A DNA stretch of 55,368 nt from Guillardia theta CCMP2712 (GCF_000315625.1 NW_005434668.1:1166750-1222117), one strand, 5' to 3'. Counted from the stretch's first letter, positions 32,267 through 49,102 are shown. Notes: generated by a model from the sequence alone, not told the origin. Program-made: numbers and translations.

Positions 32267-33599
32267 GATGGCAAGAACGGACGATCTGAGAACATTTTCA
32301 GTTGAAAATATGGATGTTACACAGGAAGAGCTCTGTAGATTAGTTTTAACATCAATATTATGATGGGAACTTGCACATAGGCTAACTCGTGTCTCGTTCT
32401 CGGCAATCATTCTGCCTTTCCTCCCTACAAAACTGCATTCCAGCATTCTCATTGTCATTCAGACTGATGCACACCTTTGATTGTTCTCATTCTCTCCTCT
32501 CCCATCTACTCCCTCTTCCCTCCTATTCACTCCCTTCCTGTTCATCGCCAGCGCTCCAAGTAACCACCCCTACCTGTCCCACTCTCAATACCCCTCTCTC
32601 CAACTAAGACCACCCCTATTCTCGATGATGGTATTCAACCTTAGCCCCCTACCCCCCATTTCCCCTTCTAGTTACCCATCCTACCTCAGATCGGTCCAGC
32701 TGATCACCCGGCGGCACCGTCATCATTCAACTCAACTGAGGTTTACTCAAAGTTAAGTTAAAAATGAGTCTACCGTACCGTACCGTCACTGACCGGGTGA
32801 GGCCCGGCAGTGTCCGGGGAGCGGCCGGGCGGCGCCGCGGGCCGCGCGCGGCCGCAGTGCCCGGGACTCGGGCCGGTCAGGGTAGAGGACCCGAGGCCCT
32901 ACACCGGCACGCCCGGCTACCGGCCGCGCCGGGCACGCCGCCCGGCCCGAGGCCCTACCGTGACCGGCACGTATGCCACCCGTGCCAGTCAGATAGCGCC
33001 GAGTTAAGACCCGGAAGTTCCGGGCCGCCCCGGGCCCGACCGGGCCGGCCGCCCCGGGCCCCCGGCCGTGCCAGCGTGCGGCACCGTGCCCCGGTGCCGC
33101 CACCGTCGTCACGGTTTACCGTGGTTGACTAAATCCTGAGATCGGATCCCCAGTTTGTTTTTGAGTGAGGGCTGTTGATTGCAATATATTCGAATACATG
33201 AGTCTTTTTATTTCAATATTTGACCATCAAAAAATGTGCTGTCAGGAAATAATTGTCTATTTGGTACAAATTTGAGAATGTGAAGTTTGTCAAAGGGGGC
33301 GACGGCCTCTTGTATGCCTCATGCGAACATGCATCATGGCCTGAAGGAGAAATGGAGGAGGAAGAGCAAACGCCTGAGATCTAGATTCATATGCGTCGCT
33401 GATTCCATAGCATAGGTGAACACTGATCAGTCCTCTGCAAGTGCATACCCTGGTTGCGATGTATTCAGAAGGAAAATGAGATAATAACTTTCAGCCTTGA
33501 CTGGCATTCAACTAACCCGAAAGTTCTCATATCATTGGAACCTTACATGTATCACAGGCATGAGCTGAAGCAAGACTCAATCTCGAAACCGTCGACGAG
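32267..33599. other. Composite intergenic region: C-rich tract, GC island, AT-rich block
   Basis: No gene supported. 32560-32690 is C-rich (ACCACCCCTACC, CCTTAGCCCCCTACCCCCC). 32750-33125 is a GC island (next entry). 33165-33300 is AT-rich. Promoters of the divergent UGDH-like and methyltransferase genes must flank it. Confidence 0.6.
32747..33130. repeat. Large GC-rich island flanked by TTTACTCAAAGT and CCGT repeats
   Basis: Very GC-rich (GGCCGGG, GCCGCGGGCCGCGCGCGGCC). It is entered through TTTACTCAAAGT then TACCGTACCGTACCGT, and left through CCGTCGTCACGGTTTACCGT, so the ends are loosely inverted. It gives long overlapping phantom ORFs on both strands. The same TTTACTCAAAGT stands at the edge of the island at 35703. 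It could be a non-autonomous mobile element or regulatory island. Confidence 0.5.
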
Positions 33600-35358
33600 A
33601 TGAAGTGCTATTCAACATATTTCGGATGGGTTCTTGTGGCAGCGGTTCTCCATCAGATAGAATTGTGCACAAGTTTCTCAACCTCTTTGTCAAAATGTTT
33701 TCTCTGGAGACCTACAAGTAGGCATGCAGGCATTCAAGTCAAAATGCAGCTGGTATGTGAATCATGTTCTTTCCATCTACAAACATTTGATGCTGATATG
33801 AAAAATTGTAGGAGGACGCGAATGATAAATTGAAACCACAACTTTATCAAAGAGTAAATGCAGCAGACAAGATTTCGGATGAGATTCTATCTAAAAATGC
33901 AGACAAACAATCACTAGGAAAAACAATCGATATCTTGCTCAAAAGCGTTCAGGGCCGCCAAGAATTTCCCCTATCGGCATGAACAAAGTTTTGAACGAGA
34001 GGGGAATTTCTCAACCGGACACGATCCTTCCAGCTAATGACTCAGGAGATCACATCACAGATTGGCAGGTAAAAGCAAATATGCTTCTGTTTGCAACAGG
34101 AAGCAAAAATGACATATATCTGCAGAACTCGGTCCTGGATGCAGTCTCTGATTTCCATGCAAAGACTCGGTTTGTTGAGTTTTGCAACAGTCATTTGAGC
34201 TAAACATTTTGGCAGGGATGTTTGCAACGTGCATCCTGAGAATGCTTGCTTGCTAGATGATATGTAAAGTTACAACAATCATGAAGAACCCCCGATTATC
34301 CTGATCAAAACTTCTTTGCCCTGTAGATATGCGAATGTGGAAGAAATCTTTTATGCAGACAATGGATGGCAGTTACCGACGAATGAAATCATTGAGATTC
34401 AGGTTGAAGCTCTTCTTGATTCTAAATATTGATACTGAACATTCATATCTTTCCTTGTACCAGGCTCAAGGTGGCTTTCCAACGTACGGGGAGCTCCTTC
34501 CTTCTGGAGTTGATGCGCTCGTGCAACTGACGGGCATGGACCAACAAACGGTGATGACGTGCGGGATGGGAGGGGGAAGGAAAATGCGGTGGTTGCGTCT
34601 ACTGTAATGGTTGCCATGTACTCTGAGGATTGAGACACGCGCAGGTTTTCTACGATCTTGGATCTGGAACAGGGAAAGTTGTCCTACAGGCTCTCGTCGC
34701 TCACAGGAGCAGTTTTGGTATTGATGCACGAGCAGGTGGCTCTTTCTGCCCCTGTCAAGAAGGCTGTAGGGATAGAGCTGTCGCCAACCCGTCTCGAGTA
34801 TGGGATCGAAGCATTGAAAGAAATTGAGAGCAGAGATGTGAAGCACGCACCTGTGGGATACAAAGATTATCATTAATAAGTTGCTGATGCCATAAGTAGG
34901 TTCACTTCTTCGAGGACAACATTCAGAATCAAGTTTACAAAGTGATGCATGGCCGTTATATGATGAGAATGAGGTCAATGCTGAGATGTTTCAGGACGCA
35001 ACACATGTGTTCATGTCATCTGTTTGCTTCGGTTTGCTCCTGTTGTAACCTCACGGATGTCCTGACAATCATACAGATGATCGACTTTTACGATGCGTTG
35101 CAAGAAATCTGGTGAAACTCCTTTCTTCTGTGCAAACATTCGTTTGTGTTACCAACTTCTTTCATAGTACATGTCAGAGAGTTTTCAGATCCTGGTTACT
35201 CTCAGATCCCTACCACTACAACCGTGAGTGAAATCTTTGAGCATATAGCATCGGCTGATGTCCCCCAGGTACTTGACGCTCCTGGGCCGATGCAATCTTC
35301 CTTGCAGCTTTCATGGCGCTCAGGCACGCTGTTTTTCTACATTCCAGCTCATGACATC
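33600..35358 (+). CDS. DOT1-fold class I SAM methyltransferase, likely plastid-targeted
   Basis: Multi-exon gene starting at 33600. The N-terminus (MKCYSTYFGWVLVAAVLHQI) is a signal peptide, cleaved near LCTS before Phe, followed by a Ser/Lys/Arg-rich stretch FSTSLSKCFLWRPTSRHA. Phe at +1 is the plastid import mark of red-plastid algae. Later exons give PDTILPANDSGDHI, NSVLDAVSDFHAKTRFVEF, GGFPTYGELLPSGVDALVQL, the SAM-binding motif I VFYDLGSGTGKVVLQ, KKAVGIELSPTRLEYGIEAL, VHFFEDNIQ, ATHVFMSSVCF and RLLRCVARNL. Motif I with the E-x-G-I-E-L-S pattern is typical of DOT1-like/class I methyltransferases. The substrate is unknown; a plastid histone target is unlikely. Several internal junctions (33955-33985 and after 34850) are only approximate. 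Confidence 0.7.
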
Positions 35359-40268
<4,910 letters not shown>

Positions 40269-40297
40269 GAAGATAGCCAACTGCGACCTGGTGCAAA

Positions 40298-42658
40298 CTA
40301 CAATTCACATGTCCATAGGAAGTCTACATAAAGCTTCAAAGCTTGGTCTTTTGGCTGAACCGTCTGCCAATTCCCCTCGCAAAATATCTGATACGCATCC
40401 ATACCGTACTCGCCTATCCCTGTGGGCATCATGAGTGGGGCGCGTAGACTCCGCTGACCCTTCACCAGGAAGGTCAAGGGGGGAGAGCCAGTCTCCTCGC
40501 AAGAATGCTCGACTGAAGGCAATAATGGTCCTGCATCCCCGTTACTCGGCTCCCTTCCGCCGCCTCCATTCACCTGCTCCGGTTTTTATGCATCCCCAGC
40601 GGCTGTAAGATGGCGCCGATGGCGTGAGCATCCTATGTTGGCTGAGAACAAGAATCTAACAACATAATCTCAACCTGACTGGCGAGAACTTCTATGGTGG
40701 GAAATCTGTTGAGAAGTTCAAAGAGAACTCGATCCACCTGTTCAACAAGTGGCAATCAATCAATGTTTTCCAATCCACAAAAAGAGCAAGTGAGCTCACG
40801 TTCCGTCGGTTTGTTCTGTTCAAGAGGATACATGATAACTGCAGGACTGCACTGAGAGGGACCAGAACAAAATTCTTCATCCCTTACCAACAATTTCCAG
40901 GGCTCAGGCCACACGATTTCCTCAAGCAGTCCGTACTAGAACAAGTTTCAAAATGACATACGTTGCACGGTTGACTCACAGGGCTGGGAGGAGGAAGCCA
41001 TTGATGTCTCCTGTAACACCATTAGTGGACAGCACCTGGACTTGATGAGCTTGTGCTATACGATACTGCACGACGAAAGAGCGCTTGGTTCTTGCGGAAG
41101 ATACCAGTCCTACCACACTGCTGCACGAGAGGTGAACAGATTTCAATCTTTCTCCCCTCCATGAAAGGATCCTGTTCGGACAAGTTCAAGCTGATGGATC
41201 TCCTGAAATATAAGGCAGTCAACTATGAATTTCAATTCAAGGGACTACAGGAAAAATGGGCAGAAGTCGCCAGAGTCCTTTCCAATGCAGAAAAATTTGC
41301 TCTGGACAAATGCATGTGCAACACGACCACAGCTTGCCCAACGTTTCTCTGTAACAAAGAAGTGACTTCGAACTGTTTTTGACGATCTTCGTCGAGTGTG
41401 TTCTGGCATAGCTATTTGTGAGAGTGAAGTGTTTAATTCAAGCATTGCTTCTGTTGGTCAGGATCAGAATTGTCCTATCGTCTCGTGAGTCAAGACCTGA
41501 TTGCTGGGAGGCGCAGGAGTTTGACGCCTCAGCAACGGATGCAGAGATTTCTGACAAGAGATAAAAATTCGCTTCGGAAAATGTGAAACATTGTCCTGAA
41601 AGCATGATATCAGACTTCCTGTTTCTGCCTGCTGGCAAATGCCTGATGGAGCAACGAATAGAACTTGGCTCCTGCTCGTAGGTGAGCCTCTCATAAATCA
41701 TGACGGCATCACACACCCGGCTCTCTCCATCTTGGCGTACCACCCGTTGAGAAGTGACTGGCTGCCCCCTTGGGCTTCAACCCATCGTCTCAGCCTGTGC
41801 ATGTCAAGAGATGAAGCATCAACAGCGCGCCCTACCTCGCAGCCTCCCTAGCAGGAGCATAATGCAGGAAGTAACATCCCTTCGCGCAGATGTGACTGGG
41901 TTTCTTGTCAGCCAAGACACTATGGTCGCCTTCATCACCGGGGTCCCATAGACTGAAGAAGTTCGCAGCCTTCCATGTCGAACTGATGCCAAGTGCGTCG
42001 TCTTGGCGAGCAGGACATGTGAGATCTTGATAGTGACTGAGCGAACAACCATGATTGGGTTGTTAGCCAAAACTCTGACAGATGATGTTTGGAAAGCATC
42101 TGGTGAAAAATTCAATTTACTCTTGATGTTTGTGGGCTGCGAGGCTATACCTGTTTCTGTCAAATACGCAATTAACTGCTATGCATGCAAGGAGGTAAAG
42201 AACTTACCACTTCAATCATCAGATACTCTCTCCTTGGTAGAGATGAGTTTTCAACGATGTATTTGAGTTGACTGGTTGAAATTCACGATCCCTTACAACG
42301 GTGTAGAGGGAGGATTCACCTATAGGTGTCTTTCTTCAGGCTGTCCAGTACTGCTTTTCTCATCTGGGGGCATAGCGCTTGCGAGTCCAAAGTCTCACTC
42401 AAACGTCAGAGTCCAAACTTTACAGCAGCGTCTTACCTTCATGTACATGTGCTTCGCTGCATTGAGCCTCCGCTCGGACTGTCGCCGCGGGATCTGCTTC
42501 ATATGTTTCCACCTGAGGTTGATCAGCTGCGGAGAGAGAGTTATGGAGCCTCACAAGGCGACGAGTTGCTGCAGCTCTCTCGTCTGAGAATCCATGCCGG
42601 ATGTGCTCGAACTTCCTCCTCCTGTCCCTCCCCCCCTCACCCGCCACTCCCGCGCCAT
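40298..42658 (-). CDS. MBD4-like DNA glycosylase (HhH-GPD) with possible MBD-like region
   Basis: The C-terminal glycosylase is secure: exons 40935-40888, 40838-40800, 40737-40675, 40632-40574, 40530-40466 and 40419-40298 join in phase. They read YGLLEEIVWPEPWKLL, CILLNRTNRRN, DRVLFELLNRFPTIEVLA, IGAILQPLGMHKNRS, TIIAFSRAFLRGDW and GIGEYGMDAYQIFC with the catalytic Asp, then WQTVQPKDQALKLYVDFLW, as in animal MBD4 and plant MBD4L, which remove T or U from G mismatches at methyl-CpG. Upstream exons (42658 start MAREWRVRGGG, ELQQL, then LNAAKHMYMK, MRKAVLDSLKKDTYR, QLKYIVENSSLPRREYL, FFSLWDPGDEGDHS, HICAKGCYFLHYAPAREAA) include a GWYAKMERAGSPTSRSQVLFVAPSGI stretch, split here as GWYAKMERAG and SQVLFVAPSG, resembling an MBD/TAM fold. 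Linking it all into one gene is inference; 41000-41600 is unresolved. Confidence 0.75.
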
Positions 42659-42689
42659 CTAGCCCGCGCCAGGCGACACTGGGTGAGAC
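42659..42689. promoter_or_regulatory. 31-bp bidirectional start region
   Basis: Only 31 bp separate the ATG of the MBD4-like gene (minus, 42658) from the ATG of the acidic coiled-coil gene (plus, 42690). Promoter elements and both 5' UTRs would have to overlap coding sequence or be extremely short, unless one start lies further in. Confidence 0.5.
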
Positions 42690-45600
42690 ATGGCGACCGA
42701 CTCGATAGTGGGACCTGTGGAGGGATGCGGGCCCAGATCTGGGCCCAGATATTATTTCATGAGCGGGGACGAGGCACTCAAGTTGGGGAGTGGCGAAATG
42801 GCGGGCGGGGAAGGCAAGAAGTTCATGGAGAAGATGATGGAGAAGAGCCGACGGCATGCAGCACCTGAGGCCTCAGACATTGAGCGACTGCTTGATGAAA
42901 TGCAGAGGATCGAAGAGCCAGAGAGTTCAGATGCTGAAACTCAGAGTTCGCGCCATGTCAACAGGAATGATGACGTAGACAGCGAGAGAATGATGAAACA
43001 AGATTTTATCGAGAGGAGAAAGCAAGTCACACCTGAGAAAGTCAGAAACTCTCGTCAGTTGCGACAGCAGCATCAACACCTTCTCAGTGGAACCGAGGGC
43101 AGCGACAAGAAGAGCGAGATTCTTAGTGGAAAGATTCTTGCCCTTCGAAGCAAGCGTTATGAATTGATGCAAGCATTAGCTCAGTCCCATGCCCATGAAA
43201 CCTTACATCCGAACCAAGACGACGCCATGCCCGTTCTGAGTGATGAACAAGCAATGGCAGGAGCGAGTGAAGCATCTTCCGTGAAATCTTCGCCCGCCAA
43301 GGATGTTCCCACGGAAAGGCAATTAGAGCTTGCAGATATGGAACACAATAGTATGCTATCATTTCAATTCGGAAAAGACCTTTTAATCCATCAAGATATG
43401 ACTGATACATTTGGAAAGTCTGGCCAGGGATGTGAAGAGCAGTCTTGCATTTTTCTGGAGAAATCTATAAATGATCACTTGCTTTTGATGCGACCTCAAG
43501 ATTTCATCAATGGTGCGATGAAGCGTTCTGTCTTCTGATATTGATGTGCTCATTTTGCAGGTCGACTAAGTGAAACTTTGTTGAATGAGCCTGATCAGAC
43601 TTGGAGCAGCGTTCGGGGATGCCTTCAGTTGCTGGAGGAGGCTATGGAGAGTTTGGCTTCCATTCAAGGAGGCAGATTGTTACAAGACTCGCAGGAAATC
43701 AGAGGAGTTAGAGAAGTGAGTGCAAGTGACGACGACTTTGATACGTCAAACGCATCAACAATGTGCACAGAGTCTGCTCGGGGCAGCATATCATTACATC
43801 CCGGGGCTTTGAACTCATGCATTCGGTCTTGGACTCCGCACTCGTCGTATGAAGCAAGTACATTTGATGCCGAATGGGATATGGCGGGAGGTGCAGATCA
43901 CCGAATTCTTGATGATATGGAGGAGTCGGCAGACGATGAAGATGAAGATGAAGATGAAGGTGATTTTGGCCACAAGGTTGAACCTGAGGACGATGATATG
44001 CCAAAATCATTCTTGTGCTCAGCTGCTGTTGTCACAGCGAGTGCTGATAGGTTTTGTTCGGATACAGCTTCTGACGTGTCCTCATCTGAAATTGAGTGGG
44101 AAGAAAGTGAGATTGACGATTTGGAAGCTGATCAAGAGATGGGGACGCAAGCAAGAGACTGTACGTGTGATATACAACAATCCATGACAGAGTGCCGACC
44201 TCTTCTTGCGACGTTTGAAACGATCAATGCCTCCGCCAATAACCAGAGGACTATGCTGTCTAATACAGATCGTCAGGTGATTTGACCTCATTATTTACAC
44301 ACATTGACCATTGTGTTTTGGGTTCAGGTATCGAGAAAATGTCCTGATGGTACAAATGACCTGAATCTGAATGAAACATTTCTGGGTTTGGGCGATGGAA
44401 AGTCGGAAGCTTTTTCTGCGATGTGTGACCTAATCGACAATCTCCGCAAGGACGTAGAGGTACTAACACAACTGGTGAAAAAGCAATACAACGAGAACGA
44501 CCCACGAATTTCAGATGCTTCGTTTTCAACTCTGCAGCAGGAAATCCAGAAACACGCAAACGCAATCTGTAATTTGTCAAATTCAATGACGGACGATGCC
44601 GCACGGCCAGGTACACCTGCTTCTTTCACTTGTTCTCAAATTGTTGAAGTCTTCAACACATCAAGCGGAGATGATGTTGATAAATTGTGTTCAATTCTCG
44701 AGACAGAAAATCACATAAAACCAAGAACCCACTCAGCGGTGAATAAATCTCGCCGAGATATTACCATGAGCCCAGAATATATGGTGGAAATACAACTGAG
44801 TGAGAGAAATTATGCTTCAGGCAGTTCATCGATAGACCCATTGAAACGTGGACCACAATCACTGGGTTCGCGCAATCCATTGATGGATATTCAGCCTGAA
44901 GTCTTCCATTCATCCAACTCAGGCAGCACAAAGGATGAGAGGTCAGAAACAGGGATGAATTGCGAGAAATTGAGGACTGATTCTCGTTGTTCAAGAGAGT
45001 TCTTGACTCAAAATGGTATTTTTCAAGGATTGAAGGAACGCGACTTTGTTGATCAACTGAGAGAGCAGAGGATAGCTCTAGCAAAGATTTTGATGTACAA
45101 GCGCGAGACAGATCAGCTGAGGGACGTTGAAAGAAAACTCTTCTGGATCCAGAACAAGGTGTGTGACATGGGCGTAAATCGTTGTCACGATACAACGCAT
45201 TCCGATGGGGGGGGACAACCTACGGCGAGAAGCTGCAGCTCAGACCGAACGGCGGTGTCGCTTCAGTCCTCAAAGATGTCGACCAAGACCTTCCAACGTC
45301 CACGTTTTTGCGATCCAGAAAGCAGAATTGAACTTGTGCGCAAGTTAAGTCTGGACACTGTTGGAACCTCACCATCAGCTTATGAAACGTTTACTCAAGT
45401 CCTGGAAGGTGATGGGGAGGCCCATTCTGAGATGGAATGTTTGACCTCACATCCCAATTCTACAAATGTGATTCATTCGATTTTACGTGAAATCATCAAA
45501 GTTAGAGAAGAGTTAGATTTTGCTCTGAATGAGAGTTTGGAAGCAAGTCCGAAAATACGAGCGGAAGCAACAGTTCCTAAATGTCAAGACCAAAGCTTAC

Positions 45601-46526
45601 AAGCAGATGATCGCGCGGATGAGGATGAGGAAAACATCATTTCACCAGAACAAGCGGAAAAGATTGTTTGGCAATGCCTAGGGCACTCAGAGTCTTCTTA
45701 CTGTGATCGAGAAGCTCAATACCATATCGAAAGAACTGAGAAACTTTGTCAGACAGAATGGTACGAACCCTCGTGTGGTGCAAGAGAAAAATCTCTGCTT
45801 GAGCAGCAGTGCCAAGAATGGGCGATGGAGAAAATTGCGATATTTCTTAACGAAGTGAAGTTGAGTAGAAGGAGTGTTGACAACCTCATGAAGGAAATTG
45901 CGTTCAATGGTCAACAAGAGTTGAAGATAGATCAAGTGCTTATCAATTCCAAGCAAATGGGAAATGACTTGTCAAAGATCGAAGCCAATCTGATGAAGTT
46001 GGTCATCAATCAGAACCATCTACAAGACAGTATGGAAGAAGCAAATATACGCCTGGGTGATGCTGGAATCAAGCTTGAGAAAGATTCGACAATCCTTTCT
46101 CGGCTGGCGGATAAGGAGGAGCGACTGGTGTCACTTTATACAGCAATAGAGAGGCAGCTGGAGAAGTTCCGAAATAATGGCAGGGATAGTGTGATCGAGC
46201 TGCAAGAAAGACTTGAGACGAAGGTGCGGCAAGCACAACAAGTTACTGATGGCATGACCAGCTTCTTGAAGGAAACAGCTGCAATGAAAAATTGGATTTC
46301 AAACAGTCCTGAGGCAAGATCAGGCCAAACCTTCACCGTCAATTGTCGAGAGGCGGTTGAACTGCCGGACATGTCACGATTCTCTGCCGTTGAGCCAGCA
46401 AGTGAGGACTCGTCAAAACTGATCGACTATGTTAGGATGAAGTCCCGCGAGAGCAAGAGGTTTGGGAGTTGTCCTGATGAAGTCGAGCTCGATCTCTCTT
46501 CCTTCCCCTTGGGGCCCGGCATCTGA
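42690..46526 (+). CDS. Large acidic coiled-coil protein of unknown function
   Basis: Three exons, 42690-43512, 43561-44276 and 44328-46526, join exactly to 1245 residues (G|GT and phase-0 junctions). The N-terminal third is charged and helical (KFMEKMMEKSRRH, RSKRYELMQALAQSH). The middle is acidic with DDEDEDEDEGDF and EWEESEIDDLEADQE. The C-terminal 300 residues are a long predicted coiled coil (AMEKIAIFLNEVKLSRRSVD, LSKIEANLMKLVIN, ERLVSLYTAIERQLEKF, LQERLETKVRQAQQV). It ends VELDLSSFPLGPGI. No catalytic or metal motif is seen and I do not recognise the family. A structural or cytoskeletal/centrosomal role is possible but unproven. It is divergent from the MBD4-like gene. Confidence 0.9.
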
Positions 46527-46675
46527 AGAGGGAAAGATTGCAGTATGAAGATTGGATTGAAAATTCAGAATTTCATGTGAACTAAGAATGCAATTTTCTT
46601 TGTAGCTTTTGACAAAGTTGTGTAAAACTTCAAATATTGAAAGTGTCGACAGTTCATTCTTTACGTCCCACCCTT

Positions 46676-47998
46676 CTATTTCCTGGCTTCTTTGATTCCC
46701 TCAAGCAGAGAATCCTCTCCTCGCATGAGAGGCTCGAAAATGGTGTCAAGATTCACCTGCAGGAAACGATTCAATCCGCGTGACTGGCGAACCTACCAAC
46801 CTGTGAGAGATCGGCTACAACTGCGTCTGCTCCTTCTCCATAGAAATCTTGATCTTTGGTCGACTCCGTGTACGTGATGATGCACTTCATTCCGGCTCCT
46901 TTGGCAGCACGAAGCCCCACAAGCGAATCTTCCACGACAATGCATCTGCATCTCAAGGTTTCTTTTGTTCAGCAACAGAACGATGTTCTTACCGTGATGG
47001 AGGAACTCCAATTCTCTCAGAAGCCAACTGGTAGATGATAGGATCAGGCTTCTTTCTCGGCACATCATCGCCTGCAATGACAACATCCAGCTTGGACAAG
47101 CGCTGCTAACAGTGAGCGGCGCACATACATGTCAAGTTGACTTTCTCACCTCCGTCCCGACGACAGAGTTCACAACCTGCTCGAATCCAGCTTTCGTAGC
47201 AGCCGAGCAGATACCGACGGCAATGCCGGGAGTCTTGATCGCCTGAAGTCCTTGTGAGCTGGGAGCATAAATCCATCATACCGACCTCGTCCATCAAGCT
47301 GAGGACTCCAGGTCTCGCCTCGGCCACTTCGTTGACTATCTTCTTATAGATCTCTGTCTTCTTGTCCTGAACTACTGTCAGAAGAAGCAATTCAAACGCA
47401 TGGGTCTAACTTGCAACTCATCAATCAGTCTGTTCTGATCATCTTCGCTACTCGGCACTCCGCCAAGCTTGGATGTCGGCCAGCTGTTGTGATGGTCTCA
47501 GCAAGTCACCAGCACTCATACTGCACTCGTCAAGGCGAGGAAGTACCCGTTGTTGTTGAAATGCCATTTCATCTTGGGTTTGCCTCCACCCACGGTGTTC
47601 TGCAGCACGTCGTAGTACTCCACAGACCAATTCACCGGCTGGCCGTTGATCTGGGAGGGGAGTAAGAGGAGCATAACGAGGATACGAGTGACCTCGGCAG
47701 AATAGTCTTGGAACGCACCATTATAAGCAAGGCGATGAAGCTCTTCAGTCAACACAATCACCCCGTCACAGTCGAACAAAAGAGCAAACTTGTCCGCACT
47801 GCCCTCCCTTCTTTTCTCGTCTGCTGCTGCCATAGGCGAACCGCCGGCCATTCGAAGCAGCCCCAGTCTTGCAGAGCGGGGAGCGGGATGGGAATGCACT
47901 CGTGATAAAGATCGGAAGGCAGTCGCAGGAGACATACAGTTGAAGGCCATCGCGGCCTCTGCGGCCATCGCCGCCAACACGATCCGAGCCCCCAACAT
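46676..47998 (-). CDS. Plastid HAD-superfamily phosphatase, CbbY/At4g39970-like
   Basis: About eight exons from ATG 47998 to TAG 46676. Residues 1-18 are a signal peptide (IVLAAMAAEAAMA) cut before Phe: AMA|FNCMSPATAFRSLSR, the classic red-plastid bipartite leader. The HAD fold follows: motif I LLFDCDGVIVLTEELHR (nucleophile and acid Asp), VGGGKPKMKWHF, WPTSKLGGVPSS, motif II ICSAATKAGFEQVV, motif III AGDDVPRKKPDPIIYQLA (Lys) and motif IV CIVVEDSLVGLRAAKGAGM. The order and spacing match the plant chloroplast phosphatase At4g39970 and the CbbY group. In bacteria CbbY removes xylulose-1,5-bisphosphate, a Rubisco inhibitor; At4g39970-type specificity is less clear. The product likely acts in the plastid stroma. 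The start was chosen for the complete leader. Secure family, inferred substrate. Confidence 0.92.
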
Positions 47999-48314
47999 GG
48001 CGCACTGTTGCTGGGTCTGCTGTCTGCTGGTTGCGCTTATATCTCTGCTAGCTGTTTGCCTGGTGCAGCCTGGAATTTTGTTTTTTTATCCGAAGCTTTT
48101 ATTAATTCCCTCTGGGCCGCCCGGCCACAAATAGTACCTGGTCGGAAAGTAGCTAGTAGTATCCTTGAGTCAGCCAGTGAAACGAGAAGGAGAAGAACGT
48201 GTCGTGTACAGAATATTTCATTATGCGAATCATGGCAGTGAGTCTCAACGGAGGCTGTGGCCCGACACACTGTCAAAGATCGGATCGACTGCCAGACTCA
48301 TACTGGCCCAGTTC
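47999..48314. other. Intergenic between two minus-strand genes
   Basis: No ORF with family signal. It holds the HAD gene promoter and the 3' flank of the Cys-rich gene. Confidence 0.5.
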
Positions 48315-49102
48315 TCATTGTCCGAGGCCTCCAGCATTGTTCGCGTCTCGGAATCTTGCAATGCTCTGCCACATCATTTCCGATTCTTTTTTGGCATGGC
48401 ACCTAAAGCAGCCAAATCCGCATCTTGCTCCAACCCAATGATCCCCGCACACATTGCAGTGAGAAAAGCGACAATCGGGCATGCACATGCCGAATCCTGG
48501 GCATTCACGGCAGTGCTTGTGATATTTCCCGAGGGTAGGGTAGGCATCGTTTGCGCACATGCAAGTCAGATAATACCTTTCTCCACAGCTTGCATTGGGA
48601 CAAACAATGGCTGCCCCTGGAGACCCCTCCTCATAGTCTATACCACTGTCAGGCTGGTCAAGAAGGGCACGAAGCGTCGTTTGAAGTGGATGCTGGCAAT
48701 ACTCGCACACTCCTTTCCACGCGATGGAATCAAGCTTCGCATTGAAGTCAATCTGCAAACCAAAAAAGAGTCAAGCACTATTATACTTCACGTGTTGGTC
48801 TTCAGGATATCAAGAATGTTACCTTTAGTGCACCTCGTGCGAGCCCACCAATAGCACATTTCGATGCTTCCTCTACGTTCTCATATCCCCAAGATTGGAT
48901 CATGGCAATCACTCCTTTTCGTGTCCTTGGTACTGAAGTGTACACTTTCTGCTTCTTTGCAGGTCGCGAATTAGAATCGGATGGGTTTGGCCTCTTCTTG
49001 ACAGTCGGAGCATCTTCAGCAGCTGCAGTCTGCAAACCGTCAATGTCAGAAATGTCAGGTATTTGTTTCTGCACAAACCTGCTTCGAAGGTGTGAGGGAC
49101 AT
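48315..49102 (-). CDS. Cys/His-rich zinc-binding protein of unknown family
   Basis: Three exons (49102-49079, 49029-48823, 48752-48315) join exactly to 222 residues. The N-terminal half has a basic nuclear-signal-like cluster RPAKKQKVYTSVPRTRK, then a helix GVIAMIQSWGYENVEEASK. The C-terminal 140 residues hold about 20 cysteines and several histidines in paired spacing: CEYC, CPNASC, CMC, KYHKHCRECPG, CMPDC, HCNVCGDHW, CGFGCFRC. This should bind several zinc ions. The spacing is not that of a standard RING, PHD, IBR or FYVE domain, though CxxC...HxxHCxxC is RING-like. I do not recognise the family. It is divergent from the TPR gene. Confidence 0.8.

Noticed and set aside
32764-33132. Arg/Pro/Gly-rich ORFs on both strands
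   Set aside because: They arise from GC-rich DNA without stops; no domain or codon signal.
42003-42266. 87-residue plus-strand ORF inside the MBD4-like region
   Set aside because: Minus-strand exons in the same span join a longer coherent protein; the plus ORF has no family signal.
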